The notes beneath the pieces were generated by a model that was given only the letters and a program-made list of their open reading frames with translations, ran no database searches and was not told where the DNA came from. A stretch of DNA of 64,000 nt from Symbiodinium natans (taxonomy: Eukaryota > Sar > Dinophyceae > Suessiales > Symbiodiniaceae): the NCBI GenBank assembly GCA_905221605.1, contig CAJNDS010000181.1:1-64000 (forward strand). The letters are read 5' to 3'. Numbering within the stretch: the stretch's first letter is position 1; the number at the start of each line of letters is the position of its first letter. A program made the translations under genes and the position numbers. Positions 9,709 through 19,845 of the stretch are shown piece by piece.

Positions 9709-10783
9709 GTTTAGGGTTTAGGGTTCAAGGGTTAAGGGTTTAGGGTGTAGGGTTTAGGGTTTTAGGGCCTGGGGTTAAGGGTTAAGGGTGTAGGGTTTAG
9801 GTAGGGTTAAGGGTTAAGGGTTAAGGGTTAAGGGTTTAGGGCTTCGGGTGTTCAAGATTCGGGGAGGGACCTGAGGGGGGGGGGGGGGGGCGATTCAACA
9901 GGAGCGAAACATGTGCTAAGCCAAGGCAAAACTTAGGGGTCGACATGTTTCTGCCCACCCTTGCACACCAAAAAACTCCCGAGGATTGATGGGCCATGTG
10001 CTAATCGAAGTGCGCAGCCCATAGCTCTTGATAAACCCGATGATTGGGGCACACATACAACCCCTGCCTATAACCCTAAACCCTAAACCCTAAACCTACT
10101 ACACATGAAGCCTCAAACTAAGTTCCCCAGCAATTAACAGAGGAACTCATTCCTATAAGTTTCAGGCTTGGGGCCTTGGAACAACAAGGTGCGCTTTTGT
10201 TGTCTAAAGGGGCCCAAGAGTCAAAAACCAACACTAGCCCAACACCCTAAACCCTACTAAGCCCTAAACCCATACCCCGAAACCCTGGTCGGACTGCCGG
10301 GGCGCTTTGGAGGGTTTAGGGTTTAGGGTTTACGGTTTAAGGGCAGATATGTAGATCAACTTCAAGGTGAGTGCAGCTTAGGGTTTAGGGTTGAGGGCGT
10401 AGGGTTCGACTCTTCAAGCAAAAACGAACATAGGCCTGTCGGTCCCACACCCACACCCCAACAGCGGGAGGCAACCCTACAACCAGCTAGAATGTCACCT
10501 CAGAAGGATAAGGGTTTCTTTGCCATGGGCCTGGCAGACTGGTGCTTGGGGTTTCGTGTTTCGGGTTATTAAGCCCTAAACCCTAAACCCTAAACCCTAA
10601 ACCCTAAACCGTTGTAAGGCTCAGAAAGCATTGTGTGTTGCCTGGCACGGCGGTCAATGCGGTGCGCAAGGTTCTCAGGCACCTGACCGCAATCTTCGGC
10701 TCAGGGCTTAATCAGGGCATTAGGGGGGGTTTCGGGTTTAGGGTTCAGAGCTTAAGCCCCTATGAGTTTGAGTTTTACCAGTT

Positions 10784-10855
10784 CATGGTTGGGATCGCAC
10801 TAAAATATAAATGTCTAGTCTATTCCTTATTGGGTTTAAGTACCCTTAAGAATGT
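10784..10855. repeat. dispersed repeat, copy 1
   Basis: About 65-70 bp (CATGGTTGGGATCG...TTCCTTATTGGGTTTAAGTACCC) shared with 52368-52431. It is a probable short mobile-element remnant. Confidence 0.75.
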
Positions 10856-11264
10856 AAAAAATGCTACCCAACTTAGGGTGTCTGGTGCACCATGTGTCGC
10901 GCAGGCATGCTGAGGCTGAGAAAGATGTTGAAGGGCAGCCGGCTTTGTTCCAAATAAACCCAAACAACACAACCTGGAAGCCTCAACCCTCAACCCACAA
11001 CCCGGATACCAAAACTCTCAACACCCGCAAACCATCTCCAACCCCATAAAGCCCAGGCCTCGTTACGACCCCTAAACCCCTAAACCCCTAACTCCCTGAA
11101 TTCCTAAACCCTAAACCCTTTTGAACCTGGAAGCTGCTTCATGCCAGACCCTAAACCCTAAACCCTAAACCCTTTTTACGGCTACCCTAAACCCTAAACC
11201 CTAAACCCGAAAAAGTAAAACCCTAAACCCTAACCCTAAACCCTAAACCCCCCAAATCTTCAAG

Positions 11265-11345
11265 GTTGGCCCTGCCTGAAGTGCCGGCTGGAGCTCCAGC
11301 GGCTGCGCGCCCAGGGGGCCGGTTATCGGGCACTTCCTGAGCTGG
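11265..11345 (+). CDS. candidate exon, unknown protein
   Basis: CTTCAAG, then 26 open codons (CLKCRLELQRLRAQGAGYRA...), then CTGG|GTGTAGG. Left flank CCCTAAA, right flank TTTAGGG. The minus strand is also open (proline/alanine-rich), so strand is probable only. Confidence 0.4.
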
Positions 11346-12346
11346 GTGTAGGCTTTAGGGTTTAGGGCTTAGGGTTTAGTTTAGGGTTTAGGGTTTAGGG
11401 TTGAGGGTTTCGGGTTTAGAGTTTAGGGTTTAGGGTTGAGGGTTTTGGGTTTAGAGTTTAGGGTTTAGGGTTTTTTTCCCACCCGACTAGCGGGCCAGCA
11501 GCAATGCGGGGTCCGCGTTACGGCAACTGGAGAATCTTCCCGGCTACACGCCAAGGTAGGACATGGTGGGGCATATGCGAAGGGAGGGGGGGATCTCAGC
11601 ACGAAGAAGCCAACACCAGGAAAGACCCTTAAGCCAACCTAAACCAAACAACAACGACAGGGCCGAAGCACGGCAGTCATCCCCCCTCCCAGACTCCACT
11701 ACATCAGCATCCGGCTAACGGCCTGCTGCCTGTGCCAAAGGCTGGATTTGTACAGAAAGAGCCTGACTCACCTCTTGCCTGGTTTCCTCGTGGGAGGTGG
11801 GGTATACAGGGTTATGTATACATCTAGAAAACCAAGGAGAGGAAACATCTTAGGTCGGGCCTTCAGGCAGTGCAGGACATGGCGTGCCCTCAAGCACTCT
11901 TACGGGTCGCAGCCTGGTTCTGGTGCATGGGCTTAGTAGGGTAGTGCTCCAACCAGGTGCAAAAAGCGGGTCGCAGGCAAGCTCACACAGAACCAGGCTG
12001 TTTCTTCAAAGGCTTCAAACACTACGTGCCAGCTCAATCGCATGAGTGAGCAGTTTTGTACAGAAAGGTCAGGGTTCCCTCAGTTCGTTCCCCGGTGTTT
12101 CACACACAGACTGGGAACACAACCATCACCGTGTCCTTCCACTGATTAGTGGCCCCGAACATGGCGTTGTAAGTGACTCCTGTCCCGAGCCCCTTTCCAT
12201 CCTAGACCAAGGAGATATGTGCACGCCTGTGGCCCCTGACTTGGCAGATGGCAGTCCAGGCTTTCGAAAGGGGCCCAGGATCACACTGGTCTCTCGGACA
12301 TGGGTATGACAGGCCCCTCTCATTCTGCCCGAAACAAGGAGTTAGA

Positions 12347-12684
12347 CTATACGTGCACGCCTCTGGCCCCTGACATCGTGACGGCTAGGGCAGGAGTGGG
12401 GCCTGTGGATGTGGGCACCCTTGTTGCAAGTTCCACCGCAAGGTCGCAGATGACATCACTCAGGACACGCTCGACATCGCTGCCCCGTCGCACGCCGGAT
12501 GTCTGCAGCCCAGTCGCCACGTGCCAGTGCTACCTGTTGGCCATGTACCTCGCAAACTTCCAGCAATGCCCGGCGGCGCACACCGCCTTCGTCGTTGGCC
12601 GCCAGCATCCCCAGCAAAGAATCCTCCATCTGCCAGGCAAGAAACAAGGCAGGCCAGGCAAAGCTTGAGCCAAAAATTGCTAGG
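12347..12684 (-). pseudogene. spliced-leader-tagged retropseudogene, unknown protein
   Basis: On the minus strand a decayed spliced leader (12664-12684) is followed by about 34 bp and an ATG at 12629. The first frame reads MEDSLLGMLAANDEGGVRRR and on to ALLEVCEVHGQQVALARGD, ending at 12456. The reading continues in another frame (SDVERVLSDVICDLAVELAT) to a TAG at 12347, so one frameshift near 12495 is likely. No introns seen. A telomeric array lies directly upstream of the leader. Such copies are known in dinoflagellates as products of reverse-transcribed trans-spliced mRNA. Protein not recognised. Confidence 0.6.
12664..12684 (-). other. relict dinoflagellate spliced leader (decayed)
   Basis: The minus strand reads CCTAGCAATTTTTGGCTCAAG. 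Against the canonical leader CCGTAGCCATTTTGGCTCAAG it shows two substitutions and one extra T. Its 5' end merges into CCCTAAA repeat. Confidence 0.7.
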
Positions 12685-12776
12685 GTTTAGGGTTTAGGGT
12701 TTAGGGCTTAGGGTTTAGGGTTTAGGGTTTAGGGTTCAGGGTTCAGGGTTCAGGGTTCAGGGTTTAGGGTTTAGGG
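12685..12776 (+). repeat. TTTAGGG array with TTCAGGG variants
   Basis: About 13 units, with a run of TTCAGGG in the middle. It abuts the spliced-leader relict. Confidence 0.95.
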
Positions 12777-12975
12777 CTTGCAGTAATGTAGAAAATTGGG
12801 ATTCCTAATCTCAACTATTGCATCTGGCCTGCCAGGAAAGCTACTCCCGTAAACACAGTTAAAACATTCTTGACGCCAGTGGGAAGAAAGCTTTATCAAT
12901 TAGCACCAAGCACTGGAGACCCCTTAATCATTTAAACTCTTCACACGTCTGCGCCTTCAGTTTTTCGGTACTCCT

Positions 12976-13381
12976 TCAAAACCTACACAGACTTGGATGA
13001 CTGCCAGCACTGCCTCCTCCGCTGCTATCATATCCAAGGTCATCAGAGTTCCGGAGCGCAAGTCTGTCAGCTCTATCATTCCACGAAATCTTATCCTGCG
13101 TAACTCTCTCGGGCAGCAAACTCAAAGCCTGACAAGCTTGCGAAGCCCAGCTGAGCATGTGATTCCAGGGCTGTCCCGCCGCCAGGGCTTGCCCTTCGCG
13201 AGAAGCCGCATAGAGCGAAGCAAGCTCCAGAGACCCAGTGCGCCTGCGAACAGTGTCCTACGTACGTCCACGTACGCTTGACGATCGCATAGACCCACTG
13301 CCTTCGAGGATTTGATCTTCGTAACTGTTGCGCTATTTGTCTTCGCTGCCTATTCAAGGCAACTGCCCTCGCATAGGACAA
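12976..13381 (-). other. two overlapping minus-strand open frames, not recognised
   Basis: A 96-codon frame (13381-13091) rich in Arg and Gln overlaps a 60-codon frame (13158-12976) containing WNDRADRLALRNSDDLG. They may be one frameshifted reading. The ADRLA motif faintly recalls retroelement RNase H ends, but I do not claim it. Confidence 0.2.
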
Positions 13382-13767
13382 GGTGTGGTGAACATGTGTC
13401 AGCAGAGGACTACCATGGTGGCTTGGAGCTTCTTGACAGGTTGCAAAACAGACTGCAGTGGCCCAAACACAGGGGCCAGGAAACTAAAGCTTCAGCATGA
13501 CTGAGCCAATCGCAGGCCTCGTTTAAAGCCGAAATCTATCTGCTGCATTTTGCTGTTTTACTGCTTTGAAAAATATCAACACAGCGGACACAGAGCGGCT
13601 TATTTTAACAAAAAAACTTTCGCACCGACGCTCGCCCACTCACATAAGCTAAGAGATTTTGTTTACTTGTAAAAACCCTTTGTTTTGATATGCATGTGAC
13701 ATTTCAAGTGCACAAAGTAGTAGCAGAGAGTTTTTCTGGACGCGCTTATGTGTTCCCATATGCTGTG

Positions 13768-13965
13768 TCATTCCCATTCACCCCGAAAAAGTTTCACGAT
13801 TTCTATTCGTAATGAAGCTTCATTGATTGGATCTTCAATCATAAAACCACACCCTAAGAAATCCTCATCTGGGCTTGGTTTGTGATTAGACAAAATTAGT
13901 TTTTCGTAGACTCTTGTATTAAAAAAGCCGCACCCTTGTGGGGCGTGGTCGTAACAGAATCTCAT
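13768..13965 (-). CDS. small open frame, unknown
   Basis: 65 codons from an ATG (MRFCYDHAPQGCGFFNTRVY...) with two Gly-Cys-Gly-Phe repeats, in AT-rich DNA just downstream of the reverse-transcriptase fragment. It could be 3' element sequence or chance. Confidence 0.2.
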   Translation of the reverse strand: MRFCYDHAPQGCGFFNTRVYEKLILSNHKPSPDEDFLGCGFMIEDPINEASLRIEIVKLFRGEWE

Positions 13966-13989
13966 AAGAACTTATATGAAGAGGTTAAA

Positions 13990-14815
13990 CCTTAACCACG
14001 AATCCAAGCACATAGCGAAACAGAAGTGCCGCGTGCCTTGTTGCACTCCTATGGTCTTCCCTTGCTGCCACTCCTCCCCTTTCCTGGAGAAGAACAAAGC
14101 CAGATGCACGGCAATCTTCAGGAGACTCTCTGCTTCAGCCGTATTGGGCCAGGAAGCTCGCTACCCGAGATTGGGAAATAGCGTCGAAGGCAGCCTGCAA
14201 GTCACAACTCACCCATATGAATGTTGCCTGCTTTCCGTTGAAATTCTGGCCTGCGCACAAGCCATCGACGAATTCCCCGAAGTTGCCAACAGGTTTATGG
14301 GCCGGAAGCCTTTGCCTTCAAATACCTTGTGGCCTTTGGGAAGTAAGCAAACGTACGCCTTGAAGAAGTCTTTGGGCAGTTCGTGTGAAGAAAGGAGACC
14401 ATTGACGTGAGATGTTAGCATCGTCTGGCCCTCGTCTACAGCCCAAACTGCTAGTAAGAACTCGTTGCTCATACCTGACATCCCAGAAACCCTTCCCCGC
14501 TTTAGGCATCCAAGGGCACTCTGCACCTCCGCAAAAGAGAAAGGTTCCCCAGGACAGCGAGCGGCGAGACCAGCAAGCTGGCTCAAGGTCTCCTTTAAGG
14601 AATCCTTTTCCTCAGAGGAGGGCCCCCTGCCAAAGAGGTCTGCATAGTGTGAGCGTAGGCGGTCAATAGGTTTTGCCTTGCGCCGCGCCGCCACAATGAC
14701 AACCCCTCGGGCCGAGCAAGGCCTGGCGGTGGTCTTGCCTCCTTCAGCTTCCTGACCTGTCTTCAGAGTTTTTGGACTCGGACTCCTTCGTGGACTCCTT
14801 CGTCTCTTTCGTCAA
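13990..14815 (-). pseudogene. non-LTR (LINE-type) reverse transcriptase, frameshifted fragment
   Basis: The first frame (to 14209) has the RT N-terminal region with FRPINLL (about 14283-14316), preceded by the usual E..AL..LK..K..G pattern. After a frameshift, CDLQAAFDAI at 14207-14177 matches RT motif A, with the catalytic Asp in AFD. A stop and a second shift lead to IGVQQGTRH at 14052-14026, matching motif B (G..QG). The Y-x-DD motif C is absent, so the copy is 3'-truncated. Residues are as expected for the LINE family; the frameshifts and stops show it is dead. An Arg/Ser-rich stretch lies upstream. Confidence 0.75.
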
Positions 14816-14896
14816 CGTCTTCGACGTGGAGGGGAAGAGGAAGTCAGCGGCGCTGCAGACTTTCGAGTCCTTCGGCGCCGATGTCGCGGTGTCCAT
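14744..14896 (-). CDS. 50-codon open frame ahead of the RT fragment
   Basis: ATG at 14896, TGA at 14744, product MDTATSAPKDSKVCSAADFL followed by a Lys/Thr/Glu/Ser-rich tail. It overlaps the upstream part of the RT region in another frame. It may be a leader ORF of the element or chance. Confidence 0.25.
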   Translation of the reverse strand: MDTATSAPKDSKVCSAADFLFPSTSKTLTKETKESTKESESKNSEDRSGS

Positions 14897-14936
14897 GGCC
14901 GGCAATGGGGACGCTCAAAGGACAGCGAGCGGAATT

Positions 14937-14951
14937 CTTGAGCCGTAGCCA
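14937..14951. other. partial spliced-leader-like sequence beside a telomeric array
   Basis: The plus strand reads CTTGAGCCGTAGCCA. The first eight bases match the reverse complement of the leader's 3' end; the last nine match the leader's 5' end (CCGTAGCCA). It sits directly against CCCTAAA repeat but lacks the central ATTTTGG. Possibly a rearranged relic, possibly chance. Confidence 0.25.
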
Positions 14952-15502
14952 ACCCTAAACCCTAAACCCGAAAACCCAAGGGCTTTCGGGCTGAGTGTTC
15001 CGGGGTTTTCCAGCCTTGGGTTTCGGGCCGAAGAGAGTCATTGGATCTCCTTTGGCGCAGGACATCCTCATCATCGCCGGGCATGAATCCAGCTACCCGC
15101 AACCCTCCCCCTCCCCAGCCCACCACCCCACCCACCAAAAACTTGGGGATTCTGACATGAGCATCGCAGGGTTTAGGGTATATAGGGTTTCGGGTTCCGA
15201 TGTTTCGGGCATTTGGCCTTGCAGGCTTAGGGGGACCCTCAAGCAAGCGCCTTTGAAAAAGAGTTTAAGCCGGTTTGGGGTTTAGGGTTGATTAAGACAA
15301 TCCAAGGATGACCAGACACAGATTTGCGCACCCCACATCGGGCTTTGACCACAGCAAACGCCAGAGCTGTACAATCCCAGTGGCAGAACCCACTCGCTGA
15401 GGGTGACGGCGGGTACGCTGTCAGGAAAACGCAGCCTTAGTGAGGTGGCGACCATGCAGGCTTTGACCAGCAATGTTCAGAATCAATATTACGGGTAATG
15501 CT

Positions 15503-15589
15503 TTGGGATCTTCCCCCGTTATACTAACAGTCCTGAATAGGGATTCTAGTCGGGGGTACTATAATCCGTATTAAGGGGGAACATCCCAA
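15503..15589. mobile_element. MITE-like element, GGGATGTTCCC family
   Basis: Ends TTGGGATCTTCCCCC and GGGGGAACATCCCAA, with internal ACTAACAGTCCTGAATAGGG. No GT-AG ends in either orientation, so this copy is probably not an intron. No gene seen in 15600-16300. Confidence 0.7.
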
Positions 15590-16333
15590 TTTATGACCAT
15601 TACTACTACGCAATAATAATGGCTTATACTTGGTTCAAAATGGTTTAGAATGACTGACAAACCCATGAACTGGCGGTGAAGGCTGGCATTCTCAAGCGAC
15701 GGCTTTACTGAATGTTCACAAGTGGGCTCTGTAAAGGAAGAGCACAGAAGTGCCGCGAAAGGCATTCCCACGTCAGCTCTCTGCCGTTTCATTGCTCAAT
15801 ACATAGCAGCACGATGACCTAAAGGCTAAACCCTAAACCCTAAACCCTCAACCCTACACTCCTTCTCCCGCGTTCAGCCTCTCGGGCGCGAACCCCACTT
15901 AGTACTAGAATCACCCTTAAAACCCTAAGTTGTGGCAACCCAGGGATGGGCTATATTATATGGGCCATTACCAGAATCAACTCTATAAAGAGCCGGTTAT
16001 CACAGCCTAGGATGGCCCCTAAAAACCCTCTGAAAAAATCTTGGGTTTAGGGTTTAGGGTTTAGGGTTTAGGGGTTAGGGCCCTCGTGAGCCCAAGAAGG
16101 GAAATCCGCAATATCCCAACGGCCAATCTGGTTAAGCCTGGCTTTGCCTGTGACTCCGAGACCCTACAAATTCGTAGGTTATAACTCCCTAAACAAAGGG
16201 CATAACCCCGCCCAAAAATGTGTTGGTTTCTGGAGTCTGGGGCAAAATCTTATAAGCTTTACCTTAAACCCTAAGCCGCTATAACCGCTATAACCCTAAA
16301 CCCTAAACGCTTGAACCGAACCCTAAGCCACAC

Positions 16334-16421
16334 TATGAGCACCCAGCGCAAGGTCAGACTGACGCATCTCTCGTCCATCGTGGTTCTGGGCCCGCCACAC
16401 ATAGGCATCTAGCACCGCCTC
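16334..16421 (-). CDS. candidate exon, unknown protein
   Basis: CTTCCATGCAG follows a sense CCCTAAA array. The body reads EAVLDAYVWRAQNHDGREMR, then QSDLALGAH, and a GTGTGG donor follows. The plus strand reads MSTQRKVRLTHLSS and stops, so minus is preferred. Not recognised. Confidence 0.5.
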
Positions 16422-17046
16422 CTGCATGGAAGGGTTTAGGGTTTAGGGCTTAGGGCTTAGGGCTTCGCGTTTGGGGTGTAGGGTGTAGGGTTTAGGGCGC
16501 AGAGTATACTTGAGGGGCTATGGACGATTATGCACAGCAATGGCAGTTCTATCCCAAGGTAAGGTACACAGAGTTACTCACCTTCTGGAGCTGAAAGCAG
16601 GACCTAAGATTCGAAGGGGCGAGCGGTTATACAGGTTTTTCGGGTTTTAGCCAGGATGGTTTAGTACTTGGGTGGAGGTCTGGGGGGGGGGGGAGGGGGG
16701 GGCAATCTTGTTTTTGCCACAGTTGCTTAAGAAATCGACCAGCCGGCGGTGCGACTTGCTAGGCAACTTATAAGCCCTTTAGGGTTTAGGGTTCAGGGCT
16801 CAGGGGTTCAGGGTTTAGGGTTTAGGGCTAAGCCCTCAAACGAGGCCCGCCGCTCCTCTCAGCACTGGTGGCAAGAAAGGAAGCATGCCCTAGAGCCGCC
16901 CATGCAAGATAGTAACGCTAGCAAAAACAAATTAAAAGCTCGAGTAGCAATCATAAGAATGCTGATTACTACTACTCTTCTGCTGATTGGCGTGAAGCTC
17001 ACAAGCCCAATGATCCTCCAAGTACGACATGATCAAAGACATCAGA

Positions 17047-17112
17047 TTACGACCAACCAGTACTAATTGCCCAAGAAACCCCCCCCCAAAAAAAAAAAAA
17101 AAAAAAAAACTA

Positions 17113-17145
<33 letters not shown>

Positions 17146-17152
17146 TCACCCC
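17047..17152. repeat. C run, A run, (TA)n and C run cluster
   Basis: ACTAATTGCCCAAGAAACCC resembles the left terminus of the CTTAAG element family (34218-34369), followed by a C run, about 20 A, (TA)15 and another C run. No right terminus recognised. Confidence 0.6.
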
Positions 17153-17212
17153 CCCCCTACGACAGACCCCGGAATTGTATTTCCAGTCTGTCCAGGAAGG
17201 GGGTGGAAGACC

Positions 17213-17985
17213 AACACTCCAAAATTCCTCGAGTTTCCAAAAATCCCAAATTCCAAAAATTCCAACCCAAGTTTCGGATTTTTGGAAACTCGAGCGGGAG
17301 CCTCAAAATCCAAAATTCGAGCTCCCGCTCGACTTTCCAAAAATCCAAAAATCCAAAAAGTCCAACCCAAGTTTCGGTTTTTTGGAAACTCGAGGAATTT
17401 TGGGTTTTTGGATTTTGAGGCTCCCGCTCGAGTTTCCAAAAATCCGAAACTTGGGTTGGAATTTTTGGATTTTGGGATTTTTGGAAACTGGAGGAATTTT
17501 GGGTCTTTGGATTTTGAGGCTCCCGCTCGAGTTTCCAAAAACCCAAACCTTGGGGTGGATTTTTTGGATTTTTGGATTTTTGGAAACTCGAGAAATTTTG
17601 GGTTTTTGGATTTTGAGGCTCCCGCTCGAGTTTCCAAAAATCCGAAACTTGGGTTGGAATTTTTGGATTTTGGGATTTTTGGAAACTCGAGGAATTTTGG
17701 GCTTTTGGATTTTGAGGCTCCCGCTCGTGTTTCCAAAAATCCGAAACTTGGGTTGGAGTTTTTGGATTTTTGGATTTTTGGAAACTCGAGGAATTTTGGG
17801 TTTTTGGATTTTGAGGCTCCCGCTCGAGTTTCCAAAAATCCGAAACTTGGGTTGGACTTTTGGATTTTGGAATTTTGGAAACTCGAGCGGGAGCTCGAAT
17901 TTTGGATTTTGAGGCTCCCGCTCGAGTTTCCAAAAATCCGAAACTTGGGTTGGGTTTCTTGGATTTTGGGAATTTTGGAAACTGG
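17213..17985. repeat. 99-bp satellite with embedded palindromes
   Basis: GAGGCTCCCGCTCGAGTTTCC recurs at 17417, 17516, 17615, 17714, 17813 and 17911, a period of 99 bp (98 at the last step). Inverted pieces (ACTCGAGCGGGAGC) occur at both ends. Because 99 is a multiple of three, long open frames appear on both strands; no gene is called. Confidence 0.95.
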
Positions 17986-18069
17986 AGTTGTGGTAAGATT
18001 TTTTCAGGGGTTCTACACGGTTTAGGGTTTAGGGTTTAGTGTTTGGGGTTTAGGGTTTCAGATTCCTTC

Positions 18070-19195
18070 TCATGTTAACAGGACTCCTATGAATTATAAC
18101 CGGTTCTTTTCAATTCGTTAAGGGTTCCTAGTCATTTCAATAGGCTTCCTATTTACTTTTATTGGTTCCGAAATTTTTGATAGCATTCCTATGAATTCAA
18201 TGGAGGATTCCTATTTATTTTCATAGGACTCCAATAAAGTTTCATAGGGTTCCTAATTCTTCTAATAAGGCTCCTACTAATGCAATAAGATTCCTATCAA
18301 TTTTAGGGTTCTTATTCATGTTAATGGCATTCGTATTAATGTTAATAGAGGTCTCATTCGTTTGAAAGGAATTCGTTTGAAAGGAATTCCTATTGGTTTA
18401 GGCTCATATTCATTTAGTCGGGGTCCTATTAATTCTTGTTTTTGCGAATCTTAATTTTCATAGGAGTCCTATTAGTTCCTATTAATCTTCACCACGTTCT
18501 TTTGATTTGTTAAGGGTTCCTATTCATTTTAATAGGCTTCCTTTTAGCTTATCCGATAAATTTCGGTAGGATTCCGAAAGATTCCTACTTCTTTTCATAT
18601 GATTCCAATAAAGTTTCATATGGTTCCTAATTATTTTGATAAAGCTCCTACTAATGCAATAAGACTCATATCAATTTCAGAGCTCTTACTCATGTTCATT
18701 GGATTCGTACTAATTTTAATAGGGATCTCCTTCATTTGAAAGGGATTCCTATTGGTTTAGGCTCCTATTAATTTTAGTAGGTTTCCTTTTAGTTAAGGGT
18801 TCACATTTTTTATAGGAGTCCCATTGGTTCCTATTTATTTTAGTAGGGGTCCTCTTCAGTTTATAAGGATTCCTATCAATTATAATAGGGTTCTCATTAA
18901 CTTTAATCGGGTTCCTATTCATGTTAATGGCTTCCTGTTGTTTTTTGTACAGTTCCGATTAATTTTAATAGATGGATTTAAGTAGAGGCTTCCTATTTGC
19001 GTTTGTAAGATTCCAATAAATTTTCATAGTTTGCCTGTTTTTTAATAGGGCTCTTACAAATGTAATATGATTCCTATCAACTTTAAATAGGGTTCTGTCA
19101 TTTGAATAGGGTTTCCGTTGAATTTGATCGTTTTAAGGGTTCTCATTCATTTTAAAGGGTTTCTTCTTCATTTAATCAGATTCCTATGAAAACAA
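18070..19195 (+). repeat. degenerate TTCCTATTnATTTTAATAGG repeat field
   Basis: About 1.1 kb of AT-rich units of roughly 25-30 bp built on GGTTCCTATTAATTTTAATA, strongly diverged. No coding potential seen. Confidence 0.85.
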
Positions 19196-19277
19196 AATGA
19201 ATCCTATGCACCCCACTGTGTGCAGCTATGCTGTCCGTCGCGCCCTCAGCCTTTTTTCGCTTCCGGGGTCTGTCGAA

Positions 19278-19335
19278 GGGGGGGGGGGGGTGAGCATATA
19301 TATATATATATATGCTCGCCCCCCCCCCCCCCCCC
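19278..19335. repeat. G-run / AT palindrome / C-run hairpin
   Basis: A G run, then the palindrome GAGC(AT)nGCTC at 19292-19317, then a C run. The whole block can fold into one near-perfect hairpin and forms the left edge of the next satellite. Confidence 0.9.
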
Positions 19336-19393
19336 ATGATCCACACATTTGGCCTCGGGAAGGCTGTGGATGTGGGGTTTTGGGAGGGGGGGG

Positions 19394-19845
19394 ACTCCAG
19401 ACTCCAGATTTCCAGAAAAAATCCGGAGTACCCCCGGACTCCAGACTCCAGATTTCCAGAAAAATCTGGAGTACCCGGGTGCCGGACTCCAGACTCCAGA
19501 TTTCCAGAAAAAAATCTGGAGTACCCCCAGACTCCAGACTCCAGATTTCCAGAAAAAATCTGGAGTACCTCCAGACTCCAGACTCCAGATTTCCAGAAAA
19601 AATCTGGAGTACAGGGACCCTGGACTCCAGATTCTGGAGTCTGTAATCTGGAGTCTGGGGCCGCGGGTACTCCAGATTTTTCTGGAAATCTGGAGTCTGG
19701 AGTCTGGGGCTCCGGGTACTCCAGAATTTTTTCTGGAAATCTGGAGTCTGGAGTGCGGGGCCCCGGTACTCCAGATTTTTTCTGGAAATCTGGAGTCTGG
19801 AGTCCGCAGCCCCGGGTACTCCAGATTTTTTCTTGAAATCTAGTG
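19394..19845. repeat. GACTCCAGATTTCCAG satellite in inverted arms
   Basis: Units of about 55-65 bp (GGACTCCAGACTCCAGATTTC...AAAATCTGGAGTACCC) run rightward until about 19620, then appear reverse-complemented to 19845. The array is therefore a large inverted repeat. Confidence 0.9.

Noticed and set aside
17067-18025. Protein of 230-280 residues with 33-residue repeats
   Set aside because: The 99-bp satellite period is a multiple of three, so long frames are expected on both strands; no start context and no unrelated domain.
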